A DNA stretch of 64,000 nucleotides from positions 1 to 64,000 of the forward strand of contig JAIQDT010000672.1 of the NCBI GenBank assembly GCA_021521415.1, in the 5' to 3' direction. The position numbers and the translations under genes were made by a program. Each line of letters begins with the position of its first letter. Within the stretch, counting starts at the first letter, position 1. The stretch comes from Bidens hawaiensis (taxonomy: Eukaryota; Streptophyta; Magnoliopsida; Asterales; Asteraceae). This document shows, in pieces, positions 13,571 to 24,736 of this stretch. The notes below the pieces were generated by a model. The model did no database searches, had not been told where the DNA came from, and was given only the letters and a program-made list of their open reading frames with translations.

Positions 13571-14633
13571 GCTTTAGCTGCACAAGTATCTTACTTCTTA
13601 CTAATATATTAAAGCAAGATTATTCTCTCCACATGTCTTTATTCTAGCCAATCCACATAGAATTCCATGTAACCACATTTCCATATCAATAATTTTCACA
13701 TATTCATAATTATTTTAATCCACTAAATTAAAATCAGCATTCCAATTTAATTCAATTAATTCTACAATTAAATCTATTTATTCAAATTAATGCAATTAAC
13801 TCCATGATTAAGTCTATTTATTTCAATTAATAATCACCTTGTCAAATGTATGTTTTTCTTTTTAAGTTTCTGTTTCATTTAAAAAAAGAAAAAAAAATCA
13901 TTTAAGTTCAGTTTAAGCTAAGTGCATTTAAGTAAATTAAATAATAAGTAATTGAATTTATTAGTTAACAATTAAATTGTAATGCTAAAGATTTAATTTA
14001 CTCTTGAGGAAAGAAGAAGAGCCGGTGAATGGTGATCAAACCTAATGTTCTTTAAGTTTATTTATTTATTTATTTATTAAGAAATGACGTGAAAAATGCT
14101 ATAAAAATATAGATATCTTTGAAAATTATTTATAAAAAACACTCTCTAAAAGAAAAAAGAAAAAAACATTCTTTAGAACAGTTAGGAACATTTTAAAAAA
14201 ATTAAATAAAGCTGTTTACAAAGAGATTTTCGGAAACTTAATGTGATACAGTTTAAAGCTGGTACATATTTGTAAACTTAGTTTTCAATTAATATTACAA
14301 AATCTTTTACTAATATGTGTTTTTTATTTTTTCAGATCTAATGGTTCATTTATGTTATATTATTTCTTATTCATTACATTGTTTATTTATAAAGTATTTT
14401 CTTTTTATGTTATAGACATAGTTTAACATCTTTTGTAACATCTGAGGGTAAAAAACTTATATTAAATATTTGTGTTGACTGAATGCGTAGTTTATATTTT
14501 ATATTGTTTGTTGATATGTTTTTCACCAGTGTGTAACATGGGTTATTATTTTAGTCTTATATATATAAAAATCATAGAACCTATATCATTTTTGTGGCAC
14601 CAACTTTCTCCTTTACTATATACCAGTGATTTA
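13571..14633. other. AT-rich DNA with a possible Helitron 5' end
   Basis: No gene is seen. At 13589 the sequence TCTTACTTCTTACTAATATA followed by TTAAAGC resembles a plant Helitron 5' terminus, but no matching 3' end was firmly found. A short TTTA run lies near 14057-14080. Confidence 0.4.
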
Positions 14634-16088
14634 CTAGCGTGCTGCGCGGTAAAATAGGTCAGCAAAACCCGGGTGTTGCAGTGGCGAATCAACGCGAATT
14701 CAGTCAATAGTAGATACGTCCGTTACAGTATTGGAACTAAAACAAAATGGAAACAAAAAAATAAGAATAAAAATTGAGGTAGGCCAATGGGGTATCGTCG
14801 GTTGGTCCCGGACGACAACAGTTAGTCAACGTGAATTTAGTCAGTATTAGCTACGTTCGTTATGGTACTGGAACTAAAACAAAACGAAAACAAAAAATAA
14901 AAATAAAAATTAAGGTGAGCCAATGGGGTGACGTCGCGGTCGGTCCCAGACGCTGAGACAGTGACTCTAGGACACTCGTATAACATATTATAATTTTTTC
15001 TGTTACCATATTTAAAACAATGTTTATTTGGTCAGTAAACCCGAGCGTTGGTAAAACCTGATCATCGAAACGTCGAATCGACTCGTATTTGGGCGTTTGT
15101 GGTGGTGAGTCAGTAAGACCGGGGCGCAGGTAAAAATCCGAGCTTTTCGGCGGCGGGTCAACGCAAATTTCATAGATTTCGTTTACATTTGTTACAGTAT
15201 CGGAACTAAAATAAAATTTGGCAAAACCCGGGCGTTGGTAAAACCCGAGCGTTGTATGTACTGGACGTTGCGCGATGAGTTGGTAAAACCCCAGCATTGT
15301 TAGTCCCGGACGTTGTGGCGGTAAATTAACACGATTTCAGTAAAACAAAAAACATAATGCTTGTTACGTATCTAGAAAAAAAAAAAGAAAAAACATTTAA
15401 CTAATAAAAAAATTAAAAACAAAATTTTGGACCATTAAGGTGATGTCACTTGGCCCAATTAGGACCTTGCGGCACCAACTAAAACACAGATTCTTCAAAT
15501 TAATATATTTAAAAAAAAAACAAAAAAAATGTAGTTGCACTCATACAACTTATTGTATAAAAATTAGATTAATTTAAAACAACGTTTTTTCAGTTGGTAA
15601 AACATGAGCGTTGCGTCGGTGACTCGACTTATATTCTGCCGGTATCGGTACATTTTACGGTACCATAACTAAAAACAAAAGATAAGTTTGTGAAATTAAC
15701 AAATAAAATGACTTTTAGCATATGCATATAAAAGAAATTAAAATATATAAAGCTGGTGTTTACTCAGATGGTAAAACCTGGACGTTGATAAAGCCTGAGT
15801 GTTAATCAGGGTGTTGTCGGTGAAGCCTGGATGTTAGTAAAACTTGAGCTTTGAAACATGGACGTTGGTAAAACCCGAACGTTAGATGGCAAGCAGACGC
15901 AAATATGGTTAGTATTTGTTACGTTCGTTGGGTATAAGCATAACTTAAAAAACCAAAAAGCTAGTATTTGTTACGTTCGTCGAGTGTAAGCATAACTTAA
16001 AAACCAAAAACCAAACATATTTTGGAAGGAAAAAAAAATCGAAAAAGAGTCTTGTGACACTGACATGTCACATTTACTTCTATATAGA
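14634..16088 (-). mobile_element. non-autonomous Helitron with internal CCCGRGCGTTG repeats
   Basis: Read on the minus strand the block starts TCTATATAGAAGTAAATGTG with ACATGTCA close behind, a common plant Helitron 5' end. It finishes in CTAG at 14637-14634. The flanking bases are A at the 5' side and T at the 3' side, as expected for A^T insertion. The 3' hairpin is weak. Inside, AAAACCCGRRCGTTG-like motifs recur about a dozen times (for example 15230, 15250, 15870), and two about 165-bp units containing GGCCAATGGGGT repeat at 14690-14950. No protein is encoded. Confidence 0.55.
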
Positions 16089-16540
16089 TAATATATATTT
16101 TAATTTTAAATTAAAAATGCATTCGATTTGACACATAGTATACTTTTTATACTATAGAATATGTAGTTGTATATATTCTTGGGCGAAGCTTATGGCCCTC
16201 CCTAGTTTTTATCTTAAAAAGTATAAATTTACGTGTTTTCGATTGAAAATTATGATTGAGAAATGTTTCTCTTAAAAATCAAGTCAAGGGAAAGTATCGT
16301 AGATTTTTCTCAAAAACTAGTTTTGAGCAATTCCTATAAAAGATCAATCACACGCACTATATTATTTTTTCTTAGCTAAGTTACATTCTAATGGTTTTAT
16401 CAAGAAGATTTTTAATGGGGCAGGATAGACGATACAGTGTTATTACCACTGCCAGTGAGGAGGGCAACACTCCCTGCCCGGTCACCCATGCAGGTTCGAC
16501 TTTTTTTTTTTATAAAATTTTAGATATGTTTTAATTTGAA
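16089..16540. other. gap with copy B promoter relic and SINE-like piece
   Basis: AAATTAAAAATGCATTCGAT near 16110 matches the promoter-side repeat of copy A, so this may be original copy B upstream DNA. 16415-16515 holds a GC-richer piece ending GCAGGTTCGAC plus a T-run, reminiscent of a Pol III box B and terminator. I cannot identify it further. Confidence 0.35.
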
Positions 16541-16703
16541 AAAAATGAAGGTTATTGAATTTCGTATGTCATTCCCTCAATCAATAATTACAATATCTAG
16601 GGATTTACATAACAAACTTACCCTATTGATATGGAAAGGATATCATCCTCAATCAACTTACTAAACACAATTATATGGTAAATATAAGTCTAAATATAAT
16701 ACT

Positions 16704-18340
16704 CTAATATGCCCCCGCAGTTTGATGGTGATTTTGCCGAACACTCAAACTGGATCGAAAAGACTGAAAGAGTTCCTGTGGTAGACCTTTAGTGAATATA
16801 TTGGCGTATTGAAAAGGAGCCGGAACATGTAGAACACGAACTTGTCCGAGACGTACCTTCTCACGAACAAAATGAATATCTATCTCGATGTGCTTGGTTC
16901 GTTGATGTTGAACCGGATTACCAGACAAGTATACCGCAGAAACATTGTCACAGTAAACAATAGTGGCTCGTAGAAGCGGTACCTGTAATTCTAATAATAA
17001 ATTACGTATCCATGAGGTCTCTGCCACCGCATTAGCTACCCCCGGTACTCGGCCTCAGCACTAGACCTAGATATCGTAGGTTGTCGTTTAGAAGACCACG
17101 AGATCAAGTTGTTACCCAAATACACACAATAGCCCGACGTGGAGTGTCGAGAATCGGGACAACCGCCCCAATCTGCGTCGGAATAGGCTGTTAAAGTGTT
17201 TGGAGAGGACGAGGAAAGCCGTAAACCATAATCAAGTGTACCCCGTAGATATCTTAAGATGCGACGTAGAAAAGCAAGATGCGGTTCTCGTGGAGCATGC
17301 ATGAAGAGACAAACTTGTTGGACGGCATAGGATATATCAGGCCTAGTAAACGTAAGATACTGTAATGCGCCAGCCAAGCTTCGGTAGGATGTGGCATCGT
17401 CAATTAAAGGTCCGGCATCAGCCGTTAATTTAGAACCCGTTTCAACCGGTGTTGCACATGGTTTGCAAGAAGACATGGAAGCACGTGCGAGTATATCCGA
17501 TGCATATTGAGATTGAGATAAAAACATACCAGAGGTGTCACGAGAGACAGTAATGCCCAAGAAATGGTGGAGAGGCCCTAAGTCTTTCATTGCAAATTCA
17601 GACGAGAGTGACCGAATGATGCGATTCAAAAAATCCATAGACGATGCTGTTAAGACGATATCGTCTACATAAAGTAATAAATAAGCCATAGATTGTCTAT
17701 CTCTGTAGACAAAAAGAGAACTGTCACATAGACTTTGCTTGAACCCCTTGGAAATAATAAAAGTGGAAAACCGTTCGAACCATGCCCGCGGTGCCTGTTT
17801 AAGACCATATAAAGATCGTTTAAGTTTGCACACATAATTCGGTGCAGTGGGGTCCACAAAACCTGCAGGCTGATGCATGTATACTGTTTCATTTAAATGT
17901 CCGTGGAGAAACGCGTTTTTGACGTCCAGTTGATGAATGGGCCACGAACGAGATAAACCAATAGATAAAACTGCTTGAATAGTAGCCGACTTGACCACCG
18001 GACTAAAGGTCTCATCACAATCAATCCCAATTGTTTGGGATTTTCCATTAACAACTAATCTGGCCTTATAATGTTCAAGAGAACCATCATGATTAAATTT
18101 ATGCCGAAACAACCATAAACTGCGTATAACAGGTTGTTGATCCGGGTAGGGCACCAAATCCCATGTATCGTTATCTTTCATGGCTTTAAATTCATCTATC
18201 ATTGCCAACTTCCAATTTGGGTCGGCTAAGGCTTGTTTATAGGAGGTGGGTATAGGGGATATGGGTGGTGAAGTAGCTATTGTATTGAAGTTGTATTTAG
18301 GATTGGGTTTGGTAATACCCGACTTGGCTCGGGTTTGCAT
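16704..18340 (-). pseudogene. Copia reverse transcriptase and RNase H, frameshifted
   Basis: From 18340 the frame runs through DNDTWDLVP, HYKARLVVNG, QLDVKNAFLHG, SLYGLKQAPRAWF and the catalytic LLLYVDDIVL. It then enters RNase H (YSDADWGGCPDSRHSTSGYC, WSSKRQPTISRSSAEAEYRG). One extra G in a run of Gs near 17030-17040 breaks the frame. RNase H resumes as ETSWIRNLLLEL, YCDNVSAVYLSGNP and FVREKVRLGQV. The reverse transcriptase core is otherwise well preserved. Confidence 0.88.
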
Positions 18341-19329
18341 GCTATGAGGATTATGAGGAATGTTGGCAGGGGGTTAAAAGATAAGGGAATGGTAGATGGT
18401 GATACATGACTAGGTGCTGGTTGGGTGTTGGTTGTAATGGGCTGATTTGAAGGTTGAGTGGGCTGGGTGGAATTTGTAGTGGGTATACGTGTGTGTGCCA
18501 TGGGTGTGGGAGTGGTAGTAGGTTGAGTAGGAAACGAGAAAGTGTGTGTGGCGGGTTCATCATCAAGAAAGTTATAAGTGTGATCTGGTAATGGATCGGT
18601 GAAAGGAAATGATGTTTCGTCAAAAACAACATGTCGTGATATATATACTTTTCCGGTGAGTGGGTCAAGACACCGGTATCCTCGGTGGTCCGAAGGATAA
18701 CCGAGAAAAACACATCGTATGGATCGTGGGTGGAGTTTGTGTGGCATGGTGGCCGACATATTGGGATAACATGCACACCCGAAGACCCGAAGATGATCGT
18801 ACGTTGGGTCTCGGCCGTAAAGGGCAAAGGTGGGAGTATTAGAGTTTAGGCGTTTAGAGGGAAGAATGTTATGCAAATAAGTAGCCGTGTGAAGGGCTTC
18901 AACCCAATAACTTGGAGGTAAGTGGGCATGCATAAGAAGAGGTCGAACGATATCATTTAGTCGTCGGATCATTCGTTCTGAACGACCGTTTTGGGGTGAT
19001 GTTTGAGGGCATGCAAAGCGAAAGGTTAGACCTTGTTGGTTGGCAAAACTACGAAACTCATTATTATTAAATTCACCCCCTAAATCGCATTGAAAGGATT
19101 TTATGCGTTTGTGAAATTGAGTTTCAATTAATTTGTGAAATTTGGAAAAATTAGTGAAGGTTTCTGATTTGAATTTTAATGGATATACCCACACACAATT
19201 GGTAAAATTGTCTATTAAAACCATGTAGTATTTGTAGCCGGAATTGCTAATAACCGGCAAAGTCCATAGGTCGCAATGAATTATATCAAAAGGAGAAACA
19301 GTAATAGACAAAGAATCAAGAAAAGGCAA
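18277..19329 (-). pseudogene. Copia integrase core, frameshifted against reverse transcriptase
   Basis: The 350-aa frame includes the DDE core: FDIIHCDLWTLP, KSFQCDLGGEFNN, CPQTSPQNGRSERMIRRL (Glu in the NG.SER motif), and the downstream HLRVFGCACYP and CVFLGYPSDHRGYRC. It ends in a Thr/Pro-rich linker and overlaps the next frame by about 60 nt in a different phase, so one frameshift separates it from reverse transcriptase. Confidence 0.87.
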
Positions 19330-19372
19330 CCGTTTACTATTAGAAAATTGGCATGAGTGACAAACACTTGAA

Positions 19373-19844
19373 CCATCTTTATAAACAATTTATAAGGATT
19401 TCATAAAATAAGCATATGAGAATTATTATGTTGCAAAGCTGCAGTTTAAAAACACATTAGGTTACTGAATTGAGAATGAAATAAATAGGTTAGCCTACTT
19501 TTGATTTGTTTCAACTTAACTAAAGTTAAAACAGTAATTTTAATCATGTCTAAATGTCTTATATATTTATTTGAAATATTTTAAAACTTTAATATATAAA
19601 TTTCTTATGGACCGGTTCGGTCTGGTTTTATACGGTTGGTTTTCGGTATAAAATGTAAATCAAACCATTCACTATGGTTTGAAAATATCGAAACCAGCAT
19701 ACCGAAAGTTAGGTAAAAAAAACCAATTGTGAAACCAAACCAATAACTGGTTTTAATGTGTTATTTATACACTAGCTCTAGCTTTTTATGAGACAAGGGA
19801 GCTCCACTTTTCAACTCTGAACGATCGAAGCTGAGTCCTACTAA
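19373..19844. other. upstream region of copy B
   Basis: AT-rich, with a block of ACCGGTTCGGT-type sequence at 19610-19760 like those of degenerate MITEs elsewhere (compare 59499). No gene is seen. Confidence 0.4.
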
Positions 19845-20317
19845 ATGACAACAAATATCTCCATTTCTCTCCTCTGCTTCTTCTTCCTCATTTATTTTCT
19901 TGAAGCCTCCAACAATGGTGATAGAGGATTACTATTTGAAGAGTCCCAGATCAAAAGATCAGATTTTCCATCCCGGTTTCTGTTCGGAGCAGCCACTTCT
20001 GCTTTCCAAGTCTATCTTCACCTCTTGCTCCCATATTTATTATAGCTTTTTAACACTTAACCTATGAAGTTAATTTTACAGGTTGAAGGAGCCTATCTTG
20101 AAGACGCTAAATCTTTAAGCAACTGGGATGTGTATTGTCACACCATAGGTTTGCATAATATGTTCTCCTCTGTTTATACCACAAATTGATTTTAATTTTA
20201 GTGATGAATATGAATATGAATATTGAATCTATCACCATTTTTATTAGGTTGTGGTGAAAACGGGGACAATGGAGATGTTGCGGATGATCATTATCATATG
20301 TTCCTGGTTCATTTTAA

Positions 20318-20482
<165 letters not shown>

Positions 20483-20688
20483 TAATTATTATCTTCTCAA
20501 CTTTACATAATTTGTTGCATGTTGTTGACCAGGAGGGAGGTTGGGCGAAGCTAACCCTGCTGGTGTCATGTTCTATAACAAGATCATTGACAATTTGATT
20601 CTTAAAGATGCTATGAGTTGATAGTTGAATAAAAATTATATTAAAACAGTCTTTGAAATCCAAGGTTTATGGATCTTGTTAAAAATGA

Positions 20689-20880
<192 letters not shown>

Positions 20881-20956
20881 TAGCAGAAACCTGTTTCAAG
20901 TCTTTTGGAGACCGAGTGAAGTATTGGCTCACGATTAACGCACCTGAAATAGTCGC

Positions 20957-21376
20957 TGTAGGGGTATGGTACTAAAACCCGGTTCTACGACCCTAAATCT
21001 ATTATGTTTGGCTTATTTCATTACATGGACTAATACAATGTTATTGGGCTGAGGGGGTTTTGTGGAGGTAACCCTAACTGGGCTAGGCCCATTAGGGTAC
21101 CATGATGGTGGCCATGAGACTCTATATAAGGAGGTCTCCACCTCCTTATCATGGGTCATGCTCAATAAGAGCCACCACCACTTTTTGTGTCTGTAAACAA
21201 GAAATCCTCAGGATATCTTAGCAGTCGCCTCCACACCCCCGAAACCATTGCAGGTCACGACATTGCTGGTCACAGGCGCAGCCGAAGAAGAAGAAGATCA
21301 AGACGTGGTTCGTTCATCTCGAAAATCCGTGGAAACATCGTCATGGATCAGGTAAGATTCATTTCGTGCTTCGACA
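20957..21376 (+). repeat. 420-bp LTR, copy 1 (solo, inside copy B exon 7)
   Basis: Starts TGTAGGGGTATGG and ends GTGCTTCGACA. It is flanked by GTCGC on both sides, a clean 5-bp target duplication in the glucosidase exon. It appears identical to the LTRs at 21431 and 24317. It contains a TATA-like CTATATAAGG and a potential splice donor (CAGGTAAG) near its end. Confidence 0.92.
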
Positions 21377-21430
21377 GTCGCAAAATGTGTTCCTAGTAAT
21401 TTATTTAATTGAGTTTAAACAAATAGCTAC
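21377..21430. other. 54-bp spacer between LTR copies 1 and 2
   Basis: Begins GTCGCAAAATGTG, the same 13 bases that follow the last LTR at 24737, then continues with about 40 AT-rich bases not matching the glucosidase exon, ending ATAGCTAC. See the finding on the triple-LTR structure. Confidence 0.85.
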
Positions 21431-22364
21431 TGTAGGGGTATGGTACTAAAACCCGGTTCTACGACCCTAAATCTATTATGTTTGGCTTATTTCATTACAT
21501 GGACTAATACAATGTTATTGGGCTGAGGGGGTTTTGTGGAGGTAACCCTAACTGGGCTAGGCCCATTAGGGTACCATGATGGTGGCCATGAGACTCTATA
21601 TAAGGAGGTCTCCACCTCCTTATCATGGGTCATGCTCAATAAGAGCCACCACCACTTTTTGTGTCTGTAAACAAGAAATCCTCAGGATATCTTAGCAGTC
21701 GCCTCCACACCCCCGAAACCATTGCAGGTCACGACATTGCTGGTCACAGGCGCAGCCGAAGAAGAAGAAGATCAAGACGTGGTTCGTTCATCTCGAAAAT
21801 CCGTGGAAACATCGTCATGGATCAGGTAAGATTCATTTCGTGCTTCGACATTGGCGCCATCCATGGGACCGCAACGAACTGCCCTTCGATCTTCATCTCG
21901 GCTGTCAGATCTTTCCCAAGAAAAACACAGATTTGGAAGTTTACAGAAAAAGGCTTCAAAGCTTGTTCTATTAAAGCTCAAAAAGATCCATAGATCTAAA
22001 AAGAGGCTTCCAGATCTGGGCAAGAAGGAAAATCCGTGATTCGAATGATCAGATCTCCGAATCTGTGATGTTTTTAAATCTGCTCCGGGCTTCAGATCTG
22101 TCCAGATCTGATTTACAGATCTAGGTCTAGATTACAGACCTGGATTTTAGGTCTAAAGTTGCAGATCTGACTCTTAAATTGCAGATCCAGAAATTACCAG
22201 ACTTCCGCCGCCATGTACGCACGCCCGTGGGTTCTCACTCCGCAGCTGTGCATGTGCCGCCGCGGAAACCACCATCTGGGTTTTGCGCAAGAGACCTCCG
22301 CCATGCACGCGCACTCGCGAGTCACCACTCTATCGCCGTGCATGCGCGCATCAGGCTACGCGTC

Positions 22365-22850
22365 AAACTTCAAGGTTGGGAATCCTCCTAATATCCCATA
22401 TGGCTACGCGCCAAACTTCAAGGTTGGGAATCCTCCTAATATCCCATATGGCTATGCGCCAAGGTTGGGAATCCTCCTAATATCCCATATGGCTACGCGC
22501 CAAACTTCAAGGTTGGGAATCCTCCTAATATCCCATATGGCTACGCGCCAAAACTTCAAGGTTGGGAATCCTCCTAATATCCCATATGGCTACGTGCCAA
22601 AAACTGCAAGGTTGGGAATCCTCCTAATATCCCATATGGCTACGCGCCAAGGTTGGGAATCCTCCTAATATCCCATATGGCTACGCGCCAAGGTTGGGAA
22701 TCCTCATAATATCCCATATGGCTACGCGCCAAGGATGGGAATCCTCATAATATCCCATATGGCTACGCGCCAAAACTTCAAGGTTGGGAATCCTCATAAT
22801 ATCCCATATGGCTACGCGCCAAACTTAGGGGTTGGGAATCCTCATACCAT
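22365..22850. repeat. tandem repeat, 38-50 bp unit
   Basis: Repeats of CCTAATATCCCATATGGCTA with GCGCCAA and GGTTGGGAATCCTC occur about a dozen times; units differ by presence of AACTTCAA. Open frames through it are repeat translations, not genes. Confidence 0.9.
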
Positions 22851-23022
22851 ATGCTCACGCATCACATATGCTCACGCATATTACACATGTTTACGCATCA
22901 CATGCTCACACATGTCACAGTCTACACGCACTCGCACGCAACATCTGCGCGTGGCGCATAACACAAAACCAAAGTCTACGCGCACGCGCATGCAACATCT
23001 GCACGTGGCGCGTGACATAAAG

Positions 23023-24170
23023 CAGCCCGTAAGTCGCCTCACGCGCAGGCTTTATTATTCACAGCTCATAAGACGCCTCGCGCGCAAGCTGTTATTATTC
23101 TTACAGCCCGTAAGTCGCCTCACGCGCAGGCTTTATTATTCACAGCTCATAAGACGCCTCGCGCGCAAGCTGTTATTATTCTTACAGCCCGTAAGTCGCC
23201 TCACGCGCAGGCTTTATTATTCACAGCTCATAAGACGCCTCGCGCGCAAGCTGTTATTATTCTTACAGCCCGTAAGTCGCCTCACGCGCAGGCTTTATTA
23301 TTCACAGCTCATAAGACGCCTCGCGCGCAAGCTGTTATTATTCTTACAGCCCGTAAGTCGCCTCACGCGCAGGCTTTATTATTCACAGCTCATAAGACGC
23401 CTCGCGCGCAAGCTGTTATTATTCTTACAGCCCGTAAGTCGCCTCACGCGCAGGCTTTATTATGCTTAGCTCGTAAGACGCCTCACGCGCAGGCTTTATT
23501 ATGCTATAGCTCGTAAGTCGCCTCTCGCGCGCAGGCTTTATTATGCTACAGCTCGTAAAACGCCTCTCGCGCGCAGGCTTTATTATTCTTAGCTCGTAAG
23601 TCGCCTCTCGTGCGCAGGCTTTATTATGCTACAGCTCGTAAGACGCCTCTCGCGCGCAGGCTTTATTATTCTTAGCTCGTAAGTCGCCTCTCGCGCGCAG
23701 GCTTTATTATTCTTAGCTCGTAAGACGCCTCACGCGCAGGCTTTATTATGCTATAGCTCGTAAGTCGACTCTCGCGCGCAGGCTTTATTATGCTACAGCT
23801 CGTAAGTCGCCTCTCGCGCGCAGGCTTTATTATGCTACAGCTCGTAAGTCGCCTCTCGCGCGCAGGCTTTATTATGCTACAGCTCGTAAGACGCCTCTCA
23901 CGCGCAGACTTTATTATTCTTAGCTCGTAAGTCGCCTCTCGCGCGCAGGCATTATTATGCTACAGCTCGTAAGACGCCTCTCGCGCGCAGGCTTTATTAT
24001 TCTTAGCTCGTAAGTCGCCTCTCGCGCGCAGGCATTATTATTCTCAGCTCGTAAGACGCCCCTCGCGCGCAGGCTTTTTTATTCTTAGCTCGTAAGTCGC
24101 CACTCGCGCAGGCTCTATTATTATAGCTCGTAAGTCGCCTCACGCGCAGGCTTCATTATTTTTACAGCTT
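23023..24170. repeat. tandem repeat, 81-bp dimers then about 40-bp monomers
   Basis: The first part is regular, with dimer starts at 23023, 23104, 23185, 23266, 23347 and 23428 (81-bp period). Each half has the form GTAAGTCGCCTC...GCGCAGGCTTTATTATT. From about 23460 to 24170 the array continues as diverged about 40-bp monomers. Non-coding. Confidence 0.9.
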
Positions 24171-24316
24171 GTCACCATCATGGGGAAAACCTCCCAAAAC
24201 TCAGACAATAAAGACAAGGCCAAAGAAAAGGGAAAAAACCGCCTCACACCTTATAAAGTCCAGCGCTCCACCTAGACGCTTGCGCGCCCAGGAGCAACAC
24301 TGGACTTGGGGGGGCT

Positions 24317-24736
24317 TGTAGGGGTATGGTACTAAAACCCGGTTCTACGACCCTAAATCTATTATGTTTGGCTTATTTCATTACATGGACTAATACAATG
24401 TTATTGGGCTGAGGGGGTTTTGTGGAGGTAACCCTAACTGGGCTAGGCCCATTAGGGTACCATGATGGTGGCCATGAGACTCTATATAAGGAGGTCTCCA
24501 CCTCCTTATCATGGGTCATGCTCAATAAGAGCCACCACCACTTTTTGTGTCTGTAAACAAGAAATCCTCAGGATATCTTAGCAGTCGCCTCCACACCCCC
24601 GAAACCATTGCAGGTCACGACATTGCTGGTCACAGGCGCAGCCGAAGAAGAAGAAGATCAAGACGTGGTTCGTTCATCTCGAAAATCCGTGGAAACATCG
24701 TCATGGATCAGGTAAGATTCATTTCGTGCTTCGACA
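24317..24736 (+). repeat. 420-bp LTR, copy 3
   Basis: Appears identical to copies 1 and 2. It is followed by GTCGC and then the rest of copy B exon 7, so its right edge pairs with the left edge of copy 1 as the outer boundaries of the whole insertion. Confidence 0.92.

Larger units (their letters stand above)
16540..19372 (-). mobile_element. Ty1/Copia retrotransposon, 5'-truncated
   Basis: The minus strand encodes integrase, reverse transcriptase and RNase H in Copia order. It ends with a purine tract (CTGCGGGGGCATATTAGAG) near 16722 and a 3' LTR-like stretch down to about 16540. Gag, protease, the start of integrase and the 5' LTR are missing at the right end near 19370. It lies between copy A and copy B, about 500 bp upstream of copy B. 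Confidence 0.85.
21431..24736 (+). mobile_element. non-autonomous LTR element filled with tandem repeats
   Basis: Two 420-bp LTRs (21431-21850 and 24317-24736) look identical, so the insertion is recent. The primer-binding site TTGGCGCCATCCATGGGACC follows the first LTR directly, and a G-rich polypurine tract (ACTTGGGGGGGCT) precedes the second. The 2.4-kb interior encodes no gag or pol. It is two tandem arrays plus short flanks. Its primer-binding site starts like that of the Gypsy-like element at 1128, which hints that Gypsy machinery moves it (inference). Confidence 0.9.

Noticed and set aside
13589..16205. A larger plus-strand Helitron ending at CCTCCCTAGT (16205)
   Set aside because: The start is typical, but the proposed 3' hairpin (GGGC...GCCC) is poor and another Helitron of opposite strand lies between; left as a possibility only.
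21187..21396. Arg-rich frame beginning with GTG, present three times
   Set aside because: It lies within each copy of the 420-bp LTR; probably the untranslated leader, despite a nice splice-donor sequence.
22213..23469. Long plus-strand frames (151 and 244 aa)
   Set aside because: They are translations of tandem repeats; the protein repeats exactly with the DNA unit and has no domain.
23023..24170. Regular repeats that look superficially like a CRISPR array
   Set aside because: Units are contiguous without unique spacers, lie inside an LTR element and the genome is eukaryotic.
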